DNA of 64,000 bases, taken from the NCBI GenBank assembly GCA_964627935.1, contig CAZVLB010000004.1, positions 174,822 through 238,821 of the forward strand, in the 5' to 3' direction. The notes beneath the pieces were generated by a model, which was not told the DNA's origin, made no database searches, and saw nothing but the letters and a program-made list of their open reading frames with translations. Below, piece after piece: positions 47,566-56,981 of the stretch. This stretch comes from JAABVY01 sp964627935. GTDB lineage: Bacteria; Zixibacteria; MSB-5A5; JAABVY01. Within the stretch, counting starts at the first letter, position 1. The number at the start of each line of letters is the position of its first letter. The position numbers were made by a program, and so were the translations under genes.

Positions 47566-48282
47566 ACTCTTTTTTTTCTGTTGTTCGCTCTTTTATATGG
47601 AAGATGGACATCTCTGTTCCAGGAAAGTAGAAAATCCACATCATGCTGAGCACGTTAGAAAGTAGTAAGTTGCCGCGGAACAAAGATAGCATAGGTTCTA
47701 AATGAGGGATAGTATGTCGGAAAGAATTCCCAAAAAAAGCGGGCGATGATACCATTGCCCGCTTATCTACTTGTCAATTAAGCTGAAGTTATTCAGGGCG
47801 GGTGTGACAGTTATGATGCTTTCTTACAGACGCTCAAACAGCTAATGGCCGCTTACATAGTGATAAAAAAAGCGGCCCCATTTAAACGAATTGTGTAATT
47901 ACCTGATCCACAACCGGCCGTTGCTTTCCCTGGATATTAAGACCCGATAGCGCAAATATATATATATCCATTTGCATAAAAACTTGATAGAACTTTAGTT
48001 TATACCATTTGCTTAACAATCAGGACTCCCATCATTATCGGCTTGCAGCAATTGCAGTCATACTCTAATTGCCCTAATGTGACCGGGTTGAAGCTTGTTG
48101 CGTTTAAAGATTCGGACATAAAGGCGCCCAATGGGCTATGTAACTGTATGTGGCGTAGGGGATTATGCCTCTTTGCGTTGTTGGCTGGTTAAAATGGCCT
48201 TGCATATATTGAATAAAAACTTTTATTTAAAAGAGTTATGCCAGGGTGACTGTTAGCCCGCATTTTTGCTTGGGAGTGCTGC
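47566..48282. other. 717-bp gene-free region
   Basis: No open frame with coding features on either strand. It holds the upstream region of the lipoprotein gene, a terminator-like hairpin on the minus strand (47732-47764), a GGCCGCTT/AAGCGGCC stem near 47842-47876, and an (AT)n run near 47960. The last 80 bp are AT-rich and should carry the promoter of the kinase/phosphorelay genes. A small RNA is possible but I cannot show one. Confidence 0.5.
47732..47764 (-). terminator. Terminator-like hairpin with no gene assigned
   Basis: On the minus strand: AAGCGGGC, a 12-nt loop, GCCCGCTT, then TTTTT. No minus-strand gene is visible to its right before 48283, so the transcript it would end is unknown. 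Confidence 0.55.
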
Positions 48283-49512
48283 ATGTCTATTATAACAATT
48301 TTCAGTGCCTCATACTGCATGGGTGAAGAAGTTGCCCGGAAGCTGGCCGAGAAACTTGGCTATCGTTTTGTATCTACAGAGCTTCTGGATAACGCATCCA
48401 ATGAGTTTTCAATCTCCAGAGATAAACTTGAGTCTGCCCTGACCGGCTCCGGTTCGATTTTTAGCAAACTCCTGGAAAATAGGGATCGCAATGTGGCCTA
48501 TATCAGGGTGGCAGCTGCAGAGTTGGCCAGGAAGGATAATCTGGTATATCTGGGTTATGCCGGGCTCCTGCTGCCCAGGGATATTTCCCATATACTCAGG
48601 GTCTGTCTGGTAGCTGACAGTGACTATCGTGTAAAAAAAGCCTCTGAAAAGGAAGGTGTCTCAGAGGATAAAGCTGAGTCACTGATAAAAAAGGATGATG
48701 AGCAGCGCCTGAACTGGACCAGTTATCTTTATAATGCCGTGCCCTGGGATGAATCGATACACGATATTATTTTACCTATGCACTCTTTGAATCTCAATGA
48801 CGCTCTCGACCTGATAATAGAAAATGCCCGCAAAGATGTAGTGCAGACAAACCCGGAATCAAAGAGAGAGATCGATGACTTCATTCTTCAATCCCGTGTG
48901 AAGCTTCTGATGGTTGAAAAAAAGCAGGATGTTGATGTTGCCGCCGAGAATGGCAAGATAATCATCACATTAAAAAAATATGTCATGCGCCTTGAACATC
49001 ATAAGGAGGAACTTCGCAAGCTGGCAGAAAAAGTAGCGGGAGTCGATCGGGTGGAGTTCAAGATCGGACCGAAATTTAGAATGCCTGCAACCTATCCGCC
49101 GGTCGATCTGGAAACACCCAAAAAGACACTGCTTGTTGATGATGAGGTGGAATTCGTGCAGACGCTTTCCGAGCGCCTTCAGAGCCGTCAGATAAATTCA
49201 TCCGTAGCCTATGATGGTGAGGAGGCATTATCGGTAATAGAGGAGGATGCTCCTGAGGTTATGGTGCTGGATCTGAAAATGCCCGGGATCGACGGCATTG
49301 AGGTATTACGACGTACCAAGCAGGATCATCCCGATACAGAAATCATTATTCTGACCGGGCACGGTTCTGAGCATGAAAGACAACGTGCATTGGAACTCGG
49401 GGCTTTTGCTTATCTGGAAAAACCGGTTGATATAGACGTTTTGGCAGAAACCATGAAAAAGGCTTACAAAAAAATAAACCTCTCGAAAAAATCTGAGGAC
49501 ACAGAAGATTAG
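48283..49512 (+). CDS. Cytidylate-kinase-like protein fused to a receiver domain
   Basis: 409 residues. About 1-190 is the cytidylate-kinase-like family domain; the usual GxGGxEIG loop is degenerate here (SASYCMGEEVARKLAEKLG), so true kinase activity is doubtful. About 195-270 is a small alpha/beta segment (IIITLKKYVMRLEHHKEEL, AGVDRVEFKIG), BON/DUF-like. About 283-400 is a receiver: LLVDDEVEFV, acceptor Asp near 326 in VMVLDLKMPGIDG, Lys in YLEKPVD. Start ATG after GGGAG. First gene of a cluster with two kinases, two receivers and SulP; it probably takes part in the phosphorelay. Confidence 0.8.
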   Translation: MSIITIFSASYCMGEEVARKLAEKLGYRFVSTELLDNASNEFSISRDKLESALTGSGSIFSKLLENRDRNVAYIRVAAAELARKDNLVYLGYAGLLLPRDISHILRVCLVADSDYRVKKASEKEGVSEDKAESLIKKDDEQRLNWTSYLYNAVPWDESIHDIILPMHSLNLNDALDLIIENARKDVVQTNPESKREIDDFILQSRVKLLMVEKKQDVDVAAENGKIIITLKKYVMRLEHHKEELRKLAEKVAGVDRVEFKIGPKFRMPATYPPVDLETPKKTLLVDDEVEFVQTLSERLQSRQINSSVAYDGEEALSVIEEDAPEVMVLDLKMPGIDGIEVLRRTKQDHPDTEIIILTGHGSEHERQRALELGAFAYLEKPVDIDVLAETMKKAYKKINLSKKSEDTED

Positions 49513-49591
49513 ATTTGCCTGGCTGCGGTGCCAGTGAAAACCAGGAAAGCATTTGAGCAGGAAAATGCTAAGTAAACAATCTGAATAGAAA

Positions 49592-51325
49592 ATGAAAATT
49601 CCTCAGGAATGGCATAAAAAGGACCTGGACTACTCCTCTGATCAGGAAGAGTTCTTTAAGGGAGGCCGCTTTCGATACAGGCGGCTGAAGAGATATTCAA
49701 TTCTGCTGACCGCATTTGTCGCCATTACTCCGCTGATTATAATGACAATAATCAATTTCCATCAGTATCAGAAGGCGCTAAAGGCAGATCTGATCTATCC
49801 TATTTCGCGGCAAACGTCGAATACACGACGATCACTGGAGTCTTTTATTGAGGAACGCAGGGCCGCCCTCGATTTGATTATCAAGGAGAAAAATTATGAA
49901 GAACTCCATGATCATGATAAATTAGCCAATACCCTTAGACACTTGAAGGAATCAATTGATGGATTTATAGACCTCAGTCTGATAGATTCCAAAGGAAACC
50001 AGGTCGCTTATGTGGGCCCCTATAGATTGGAGGGAAGAAATTACCGTGACCAGGACTGGTTTCATGAGGTGAGTATTAAAGGCGTGTATGTGAGCGATGT
50101 CTTTCTGGGCTACAGGGACACTCCTCATTTCGTGATTGCTGTCGTTCATGAGAAGGGCAGCGGGGATTATTATATCTTGAGAGCTACAATCGACAGCGAA
50201 ATGTTATATCGGAAAGTACTGACACAGATTCTCAGGCCCACCAGCGATGCCTTCTTGATCAATAGTGCTGGTGTATTGCAAACCCCCTCAACCAATCATG
50301 GAAACATCCTGGAAAAATCATCAGTACCGGTACCGCCATATTTGCCCCACAGCGAGGTCTTGGAGCAAAGGGATTCGGACAATAATCTATACATCCTGGG
50401 CTATGCCTATATCGATAACTCTCCATTCATCCTTATGGAGGTCATTCAGCCTGAAGCCTTCATGCAAAACTGGCTGACTTTGCGTAATAATCTGATCTGG
50501 TTCCTGGTTATCAGCATTATCTTAATCCTGATCGTGATCGTTTGGGGATCATTCCACATGGTTAATAAAATCAGGGAAGCGGATGAGAAACGAATCAAGA
50601 TCCTGCACCAGGTCGAATATACAAACAAGATGGCCTCGATTGGAAGGCTGGCTGCCGGGGTATCGCATGAAATCAACAATCCACTGGCAATTATTAATGA
50701 GAATGCGGGAATGTTAAATGATATTCTCTCCATGGGAAATGAATTCCCCATGCGCGAGAAAGTTGACAAAAGCGTGAGTTCAATTTTGCGCAATGTTGAG
50801 AGGTGCAGCCGCATTACTCACAGACTGCTTGGCTTCGCCAAACGTATGGATACCAAGATAGAAGCTCTCGATCTGCGTGAGCTGCTAACAGAGGTCCTGG
50901 GCTTTTTGGAAAAGGATGCCCTCAATCGCGGCATTAAAATCGAAACTGATTTCCCGCCAGATTTGCCCTCCATAACAAGTGATCGCGGACAATTGCAACA
51001 GGTCTTTCTTAATATTCTCAACAATGCAATCGATGCCATAACAGAAGGTGGACGTATCGATATAAGCGCCGAATTGCGCAAGGATGATAAAATCGATGTA
51101 ATCATCGAGGATACCGGCAAGGGAATATCCAAACCTGATCTGGAGAGAATTTTCGAACCTTTCTTCTCGACCAAAAAAGCGCATGGTACAGGATTGGGCC
51201 TGTCGATAACTTATGGTATTGTGCAGAAGCTTGGCGGCAAAATTGCCGCCGAAAGCAAAGTAGGTGAAGGAACCACCTTCATCGTCACGCTTCCTGTGGA
51301 AGCACCCATTACCGAGGAGCAGTAA
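49592..51325 (+). CDS. CACHE-domain sensor histidine kinase
   Basis: 577 residues. TM1 about 36-58; extracytoplasmic double-CACHE sensor about 60-300 (the RNYRDQDWFHEVSIKG and GYRDTPHFVIAV segments are typical); TM2 about 305-328; DHp with His in RLAAGVSHEINNPLA; HATPase_c with VFLNILNNAIDAI, EDTGKGISKPD and GTGLGLSITYGIV. All catalytic boxes are intact. It senses a small extracellular ligand and phosphorylates one or more of the receivers encoded next to it. The receiver gene begins one base after its stop. Weak Shine-Dalgarno. Confidence 0.93.
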   Translation: MKIPQEWHKKDLDYSSDQEEFFKGGRFRYRRLKRYSILLTAFVAITPLIIMTIINFHQYQKALKADLIYPISRQTSNTRRSLESFIEERRAALDLIIKEKNYEELHDHDKLANTLRHLKESIDGFIDLSLIDSKGNQVAYVGPYRLEGRNYRDQDWFHEVSIKGVYVSDVFLGYRDTPHFVIAVVHEKGSGDYYILRATIDSEMLYRKVLTQILRPTSDAFLINSAGVLQTPSTNHGNILEKSSVPVPPYLPHSEVLEQRDSDNNLYILGYAYIDNSPFILMEVIQPEAFMQNWLTLRNNLIWFLVISIILILIVIVWGSFHMVNKIREADEKRIKILHQVEYTNKMASIGRLAAGVSHEINNPLAIINENAGMLNDILSMGNEFPMREKVDKSVSSILRNVERCSRITHRLLGFAKRMDTKIEALDLRELLTEVLGFLEKDALNRGIKIETDFPPDLPSITSDRGQLQQVFLNILNNAIDAITEGGRIDISAELRKDDKIDVIIEDTGKGISKPDLERIFEPFFSTKKAHGTGLGLSITYGIVQKLGGKIAAESKVGEGTTFIVTLPVEAPITEEQ

Positions 51326-51326
51326 T

Positions 51327-51698
51327 ATGCATGATTTGGAAATATTATTGGTCGATGATGAAGAGGAGCTTGTCTCGACACTTGCAGATCGACTCGAATT
51401 CCGGGGATATCATGCTGATGCAGTCCTCAGTGGCGCAGAGGCGATAAAAAAACTCGGGCAAAAGAAGTATAACGTGGCCGTTGTGGATGTAAAAATGCCT
51501 GAAATCAGCGGTATCGAGGCAATGAAGATGATGTTGAAACTTCAGGATAATATCAAGGTCATTCTGATGACCGGCCATGGTTCCCCAGAGGAAGGCGAAA
51601 GAGGTATGTCCGAGGGAGCTTTTGACTACATGATAAAGCCCATTAACCTGGATATCCTTATCTCCAAAATCGAAGCGGCAGCAGGAATCAGGAAATAG
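51327..51698 (+). CDS. Single-domain response regulator
   Basis: 123 residues, only a receiver domain: DDEEELVS, acceptor Asp in VAVVDVKMPEISG, Thr in VILMTGHGSPEEG, Lys in YMIKPINLD. No output domain. ATG 51327 follows GAGGAG with a 7-nt spacer, one base after the CACHE kinase stop, so co-translation is expected. Confidence 0.92.
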   Translation: MHDLEILLVDDEEELVSTLADRLEFRGYHADAVLSGAEAIKKLGQKKYNVAVVDVKMPEISGIEAMKMMLKLQDNIKVILMTGHGSPEEGERGMSEGAFDYMIKPINLDILISKIEAAAGIRK

Positions 51699-51705
51699 GT
51701 AAAAA

Positions 51706-52359
51706 ATGAGTCTGGAAAACAATAAATATTCTGCAGCACAGAGCCTTGCTTTTTTCGGAGCTATTACTGCCAGCGTAACCCATGAACTGACTAATGTTAT
51801 TTCAATAATCAATGAACTGACAGGGCTTCTGGATGATATGCGCTATTCTGCGGAACAAGGACAGATAATTGGGAGTGAGAAACTCGGGAATCTGCATGGT
51901 CGCCTTATAAAGCAGATTGATCGTGGAGAGAAGATTGTTAAGAGGCTGAACAGATTTGCCCACACTACGGATCGGGTTCAAATGGAGTTCGATGTAAATA
52001 AAGTTTTAACAAACTTCGTGGATCTGATGCGCCGATCGGCTGATTTGAAGAGGATCAATTTTGCATTTCATCCTGCCGAAACGGAACTCCGTTGCACATC
52101 CAATCCATTCGAGTTCCAGCATATTATTTTCCAGTGCTGCAATTTATTTTTGGATTTGGCAGATGCGGAATCAAGCATAGTACTGGACGTTGAAGATAAG
52201 GACCACAATACCGTCATCGTGATCAACTGCTCTGATGTTGAGAATGAAAAGATGACAGGGGAGAACCTGCAACCAATTAAAGGGCTTGCAGAAAATCAGG
52301 GTTGGGATTTTGAGTATATGTCGCAGGAGAAAGGGTTTTCATTCATAATCAGTGTATAG
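51706..52359 (+). CDS. Degenerate histidine-kinase-like (DHp) phosphotransfer protein
   Basis: 217 residues. A DHp segment with an intact H box (TASVTHELTNVISIINE, His about 25) and paired helices to about 110. The following ATPase-like region has lost the N, G1 and G2 boxes: where NLLxNAxxA should be it reads FQCCNLFLDLADA, and no DxGxG or GxGLG follows. So it can probably accept or relay phosphate but not make it. Starts 7 nt after the receiver stop. In context, an intermediate between the CACHE kinase and the downstream receiver, or a phosphatase. Confidence 0.75.
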   Translation: MSLENNKYSAAQSLAFFGAITASVTHELTNVISIINELTGLLDDMRYSAEQGQIIGSEKLGNLHGRLIKQIDRGEKIVKRLNRFAHTTDRVQMEFDVNKVLTNFVDLMRRSADLKRINFAFHPAETELRCTSNPFEFQHIIFQCCNLFLDLADAESSIVLDVEDKDHNTVIVINCSDVENEKMTGENLQPIKGLAENQGWDFEYMSQEKGFSFIISV

Positions 52360-52430
52360 TTTTAAAAGTGCCGGAAGGCTTTAAGGAGAAAATATTTCCC
52401 TAAATTTTATCTGCAATAAGGAGGCCCGGA

Positions 52431-52862
52431 GTGGCTGAAACTAAAGTACTGCTTGTTGATGATGAGGTTGAATTCACTGAAACTCTGTCGGAACGTCTGA
52501 AGTCCAGGGGGTTGAATGTGGATTCCGCCAAAAGTGGCGAGGAAGCCCTCAAGAAGATCAATGAGGCTTCCTATGATGCTATATTCCTGGATTTGGCAAT
52601 GCCCGGGATGGATGGTATTGAAACACTCAAAAGTTTGCTGGAAAAGAATCCGGATCTTCAGGTAATCCTGCTCACAGGCCATGCGACCATAGACAAGAGC
52701 GTTGAGGCGGTGAAACTGGGAGCCAAGGACTTTCTCGAAAAGCCTGTAAATATTGATAAGCTCCTGGCAAAGATAAGGGAAGCGGAAACAGAAAGGATGC
52801 TGATTGTCGAAAAACGCTCCCAGGATGAGATTCAAAAGATTCTTAAGTCCAAGGGCTGGTAA
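52431..52862 (+). CDS. Response regulator, receiver domain with helical tail
   Basis: 143 residues. Receiver 1-118: LLVDDEVEFTETLSERL (very like the receiver fused to the kinase-like protein at 48283, suggesting duplication), acceptor Asp in IFLDLAMPGMDG, Lys in FLEKPVNID. A charged helix of 25 residues follows. No DNA-binding part. GTG start after AAGGAGG with a short spacer. Confidence 0.9.
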   Translation: MAETKVLLVDDEVEFTETLSERLKSRGLNVDSAKSGEEALKKINEASYDAIFLDLAMPGMDGIETLKSLLEKNPDLQVILLTGHATIDKSVEAVKLGAKDFLEKPVNIDKLLAKIREAETERMLIVEKRSQDEIQKILKSKGW

Positions 52863-53035
52863 TTGAATTCGTAAATGGCATTATCATGTACCTATTCTCT
52901 TGATTTGGCGTCCAATATTTAATGAGGATAGCATTAAAAGCAAACAGGCATGGATCGGATTAAAGGTAATCAGTTTAATACCCGCAATAATCGGGCTGAG
53001 CAACCGTAAATCAGATTAGCAACAGGAAATAACAG

Positions 53036-55228
53036 GTGGACAGGCAACCAGTCGTAAATGTATGCAAAAGCAGAAGAAATACTCCGCTTTTGCAGCGCTT
53101 TTTTCCTTTTCTTTCATGGTTTAAGGGATATTCGCCTCCGCACTTGAGAGCCGATTTTATAGGCGGACTTACAGTTGCGCTTGTTCTCATACCCCAGTCC
53201 ATGGCTTATGCACAGCTGGCCGGTTTGCCCGCCTATTACGGGCTGTATGCGGCATTCCTGCCGCCACTCATCGCCGCCCTGTTCGGCTCAAGCCGTCAGC
53301 TTGCAACAGGACCGGTGGCCGTGGTCTCTTTAATGACCGCAACTGCCTTGGAGCCTATTGCCACTGCTGGTGGCGAGGCATATATAGCCTATGCCATTCT
53401 TCTGGCATTACTAGTCGGTATATTTCAATTCATCCTCGGACTATTCCGGCTTGGACTTGTAGTAAATTTTTTATCTCATCCTGTTGTTAATGGCTTCACC
53501 AATGCCGCTGCGATAATCATCGCTACCTCCCAGTTATCCAAGCTTTTTGGTGTCAATGTAGATAAAGCCGAACATCACTACATGACCGTATACAATGTGG
53601 TAAAAGCGGCAATCGCCCATACCCACTGGCCAACTCTGGCCCTCGCCATCCTGGCATTTGCAATTATGATCGGATTGAAAAGGCTTAATCCCAAGATCCC
53701 CTATGTGCTCGTTGCAGTGGTGGTTACTACCATTTTGGCCTGGGCCACGGGATTTGAACACAATTATAAGACCTCCCGTGAGAATCTTCTCTGCGACAGA
53801 ACCATAAATCTTATCCAGGATTTCAATCAGGCACAGCGTGCTCTTGGGGATCGATCTGATGAACGGGTTGGGTTGCGCAATGAGCTGGAACGGGCGAATC
53901 AGGAATTCGGTGAGAACTCTCCTCAGGTTCTGGGGCTTCAGCATCAGCTATCGCTAATAAATCTGGAAATTGAGGAGTTAAAGGAGCAGATCAGGCATGA
54001 CCGCAGTCTGCTCAGGAGTACCGAGTTCAAAGCAAGCAAAAATCCCGATGGCAGTTTGGTATTTTTTAATGTTGACAGTTTGCCGGTCGAGCGAGAATAT
54101 AGCCACAGGCATTGGATATTAAAAGTGGGTAATGGAAAGCTTGACCCGCAATCCCTGACATTTGTGGGAGGGGGAGCGGTTGTCGGAAAAATTCCGGCCG
54201 GCCTTCCAGGCTTTAAAAAACCCGAACTCGATTTAAAGATCATGATAGATCTTTTCCCCATGGCTGTCATAATAACATTGCTGGGCTTTATGGAGGCTAT
54301 ATCTATCGCCAAGGCCATGGCCGCCAGAACAGGCCAGAGGCTCAGTCCCAATCAGGAACTGATTGGACAGGGAATGGCAAATATTTTTGGCTGTCTTGCA
54401 CAAAGCTATGCTGTCTCGGGTTCCTTTTCGCGTTCTGCCGTCAATCTGCAGGCCGGCGCTTATTCCGGGCTGTCGAGTGTAATATCGAGTGTCTTTGTGA
54501 TGATCACACTCCTGTTATTTACGCCGCTTCTGTATTATTTGCCACAATCGGTGCTTGCTGCAATCATCATGATGGCTGTGGTCGGATTGATAAATGTCAG
54601 CGGTTTCATACACTCATGGAAAGCACAGAGGTATGACGGAATAATCAGCGTCATAACATTTCTCTGTACCCTTGGATTTGCACCGCATCTGGATCGGGGG
54701 ATTTTAATCGGTGTGGGTTTATCTCTTATCCTTTATCTGTTGCGTGGAATGCGGCCGAATATCGCCATGCTCTCAAGGCACCCGGACGGCACTTTCCGCA
54801 ACCGTGAGCGGTTTGAGCTGGCACAATGCCGTCATATTGCTGTGGTCCGCTATATGGGCTCGCTTTATTTTGCTAGCGTTAACTATCTTGAACGTCAGGT
54901 ACTTGATGTTGTTGCCTGTATGCCTGAATTAAAGCATGTTGTGATAGTCGGAAATGGCATCAACGAATTGGATGCTTCTGGCGAGGACATGCTATCACAC
55001 CTGGTCGATCGTTTGCGGGAGGCCGGCTATGACATCTCTATCACCGGGCTTAACGATCATGTCCTGGATACTATGAAGAGGACATATCTCTATTACAAGA
55101 TAGGCGAGGACCATCTGTTCCGAAACGCTGACCGGGCAATAAAGGCAATCCACGCCGGAACTCATAAAGACACTGACGAAAAGCATTGTCCCCTGATCGA
55201 GGTGGTGTATAATGAGAGCCAGGCATAA
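53036..55228 (+). CDS. SulP-family anion transporter with coiled-coil insertion and STAS
   Basis: 730 residues. SLC26/SulP core with the signature ADFIGGLTVALVLIPQSMAY and LAGLPAYYGLY, about 11-14 TMs, and a C-terminal STAS domain about 590-700. Between the segments about 255 and 385 there is an extra ~130 residues, mostly a charged coiled coil (DERVGLRNELERANQEF, LQHQLSLINLEIEELKEQI), that normal SulP members (about 560-600 residues) lack; the transporter core then resumes at VGKIPAGLPGF. Substrate may be sulfate, bicarbonate or another anion. The phosphorelay genes upstream probably control it. GTG start with AGGA upstream. Confidence 0.9.
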   Translation: MDRQPVVNVCKSRRNTPLLQRFFPFLSWFKGYSPPHLRADFIGGLTVALVLIPQSMAYAQLAGLPAYYGLYAAFLPPLIAALFGSSRQLATGPVAVVSLMTATALEPIATAGGEAYIAYAILLALLVGIFQFILGLFRLGLVVNFLSHPVVNGFTNAAAIIIATSQLSKLFGVNVDKAEHHYMTVYNVVKAAIAHTHWPTLALAILAFAIMIGLKRLNPKIPYVLVAVVVTTILAWATGFEHNYKTSRENLLCDRTINLIQDFNQAQRALGDRSDERVGLRNELERANQEFGENSPQVLGLQHQLSLINLEIEELKEQIRHDRSLLRSTEFKASKNPDGSLVFFNVDSLPVEREYSHRHWILKVGNGKLDPQSLTFVGGGAVVGKIPAGLPGFKKPELDLKIMIDLFPMAVIITLLGFMEAISIAKAMAARTGQRLSPNQELIGQGMANIFGCLAQSYAVSGSFSRSAVNLQAGAYSGLSSVISSVFVMITLLLFTPLLYYLPQSVLAAIIMMAVVGLINVSGFIHSWKAQRYDGIISVITFLCTLGFAPHLDRGILIGVGLSLILYLLRGMRPNIAMLSRHPDGTFRNRERFELAQCRHIAVVRYMGSLYFASVNYLERQVLDVVACMPELKHVVIVGNGINELDASGEDMLSHLVDRLREAGYDISITGLNDHVLDTMKRTYLYYKIGEDHLFRNADRAIKAIHAGTHKDTDEKHCPLIEVVYNESQA

Positions 55229-55257
55229 ATCATTTTGCAAATCTGCCTGACACCGGA

Positions 55258-55452
55258 TCAAGGCTTTTCAGGCCAGTCTTTATCCGGTTTAGCAGGTGCT
55301 GGTTGATCCTGGCCAAGCTTTGAAGGAAGAATATCCGCAAAAACGAAGTTTTCGGGAGGGACGGGGCTTCCAGCCAGTCTGCTCAATATTGCCAGCTGGC
55401 CCGCGTGAGTCATGGCATCGGACACGATCATCATGATGAAAGCGTTCTTCAT
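55258..55452 (-). pseudogene. Truncated DinB-family remnant
   Basis: 64 codons. DAMTHAGQLAILSRLAGSPV and PENFVFADI correspond to the C-terminal part of a DinB-like protein with the metal-ligand His of the H-x3-H type region; the N-terminal ~100 residues of the four-helix bundle are missing. It opens with an ATG and GAGAGG upstream, so it may be translated as a small protein. It directly follows the thioredoxin-like gene on the same strand. Confidence 0.6.
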
Positions 55453-55476
55453 CTCGTCCTCTCTTTCCGATTCCTA

Positions 55477-55713
55477 TTATTGTCCAATCATTGTCTTAAT
55501 ATCATCCAGTGTTGGCACTTTGCCTGTCACCTTAACCTGACCGTCAACGACGAGTACCGGGGTCATCATGACCCCATGAGCCATGATCTTCTGTATGTCC
55601 TCGACTTTTTCGATTTGGCAGTCAAGACTCAGCTCATCTGCAGCAAGCCGGACCTGTTCAGCTAGCTTCTTGCATTTGGGACACCCGGTCCCAGGAATCT
55701 CAATCTTCTTCAT
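55477..55713 (-). CDS. Small redox-active thioredoxin-like protein
   Basis: 78 residues from ATG 55713 (GGAG upstream); belongs to the small redox-active disulfide protein 2 (TIGR00412) group. Active site GTGCPKCKKL (Cys-x2-Cys about 10 and 13), cis-Pro in VMMTPVLVVDG, and a final helix. Members often sit beside a permease of the YraQ type and an ArsR regulator, as here, suggesting thiol transfer in metalloid or sulfur export. Last intact gene of the minus-strand arm. Confidence 0.9.
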   Translation of the reverse strand: MKKIEIPGTGCPKCKKLAEQVRLAADELSLDCQIEKVEDIQKIMAHGVMMTPVLVVDGQVKVTGKVPTLDDIKTMIGQ

Positions 55714-55749
55714 ATGTCTACGCTCCAATTATCATCTTATTAGTTGTAT

Positions 55750-56979
55750 CTATCTTCCACGTTGTCCACCCATCATGTAAAAGAAGGTGGTCACCCAGTT
55801 CGAGAGGATCACAACGACTCCAAAAAGGATAGTTCCCACACTCATCAAAGCCCAGCCGGACATGATGTTGCCTACGACACATCCTCCTGCCAATGCTGCT
55901 CCGGTACCAATCATCAGTCCTCCCAATAGAGCCACCAAAATCTCATCAGGCGGCTTCGGCAACAGTTTGGCTCGGCCTGACATTCTGGCCGATACCCAGG
56001 AACCAAACATCAGGCTTAATACTCCCGCCACCAACCACCAGACGATCTTCTTTCCACTTGGATTAGAAGTTGGCGCGGCCCCACCCTGCGCAGTCGCGAT
56101 ATTCGTTGTAGCGGATGGATTGGCATAAACATGATCGAAGTTGTTGTCCACCAAAAGCAATTCAGCCTGCATCACTCCGTGAGTAACGCCAAGTGGGTAG
56201 TTTCGTCCGCTGGCGGCTGATGACAAGTAGGCCCGGACCATCAACAGACCAATGGCCAACCCAGCTACCCAGGGTTTCCAGGGTTTTGTCATGATTCGCT
56301 CGAGCAATGGCATGTCATCATTCTGAGGCTGGTGCTCTTTCATTTGTCGACGCTTATTGAAAACGGCCACCAATACCAGCGTCAGGATCGCAAAAAACAG
56401 AGCCAGCGACCAAAACGGCAAACCAGTAATAGCATACAGACTGACCTTCTCACCTGCGGCAGTGCTGATCACATACTTCTTCATCCACAGGTGGAAGCCA
56501 TTCAACGGGCCATACTCCACGAGCATAATCCCGATCGGGATACCAAGAATCGCTATTATGGAATTGAGATTACCGGCGGCCCCCTTATAGAGACAACCGC
56601 TGATGCAGCCGTTGGCGAACACCATGCCGACACCGAAAATCACCCCGCCGATTATGTAATTGAGGTACACCAGAGGCTTCGGATTGAGTTTGACCCAGCC
56701 AAGCGAATCAAGCCCGGCAAATCCCAGCATCGCCACAACGATCAGTATCCATAATCCGATCATCTTGCGCGGATCATGCATCATGATCGTTTCGCTGAAT
56801 GCCGATGATCCGCACAGGTCGCCTTTCTGCAGAAAGAATCCGAACAGAAATCCGACTGGAATGGCTGTCAGCACCCACAGGTTGGTAACACCTGCAATAA
56901 TCGTAATTCCAACTAGTCCTATCAAGCTGACAATTACGTATGCCAGCCAGTTTGCCTTGGATGATTCAACTTCTTTCAT
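55750..56979 (-). CDS. YeeE/YedE sulfur-compound transporter
   Basis: 409 residues from ATG 56979 (GGGAG with a 7-nt spacer); ATG 56985 overlaps the upstream permease stop as ATGA and is the alternative. Two YeeE/YedE half-units with about 9-10 TMs. Conserved Cys-containing signatures: FLQKGDLCGSSAF near 50, ANGCISGCLYKGAAGN near 125 and GGCVVGNIMSGW near 370, which line the thiosulfate path in E. coli YeeE. A long central loop (about 205-320) is cytoplasmic and periplasmic. Uptake of thiosulfate or a related sulfur species is expected. Confidence 0.9.
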   Translation of the reverse strand: MKEVESSKANWLAYVIVSLIGLVGITIIAGVTNLWVLTAIPVGFLFGFFLQKGDLCGSSAFSETIMMHDPRKMIGLWILIVVAMLGFAGLDSLGWVKLNPKPLVYLNYIIGGVIFGVGMVFANGCISGCLYKGAAGNLNSIIAILGIPIGIMLVEYGPLNGFHLWMKKYVISTAAGEKVSLYAITGLPFWSLALFFAILTLVLVAVFNKRRQMKEHQPQNDDMPLLERIMTKPWKPWVAGLAIGLLMVRAYLSSAASGRNYPLGVTHGVMQAELLLVDNNFDHVYANPSATTNIATAQGGAAPTSNPSGKKIVWWLVAGVLSLMFGSWVSARMSGRAKLLPKPPDEILVALLGGLMIGTGAALAGGCVVGNIMSGWALMSVGTILFGVVVILSNWVTTFFYMMGGQRGR

Positions 56980-56981
56980 AC

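Noticed and set aside
47842..47876. GGCCGCTT/AAGCGGCC stem as a further repeat copy or terminator
   Set aside because: Only AAGCGGCCCC resembles the repeat core, and the T-run falls inside the loop.
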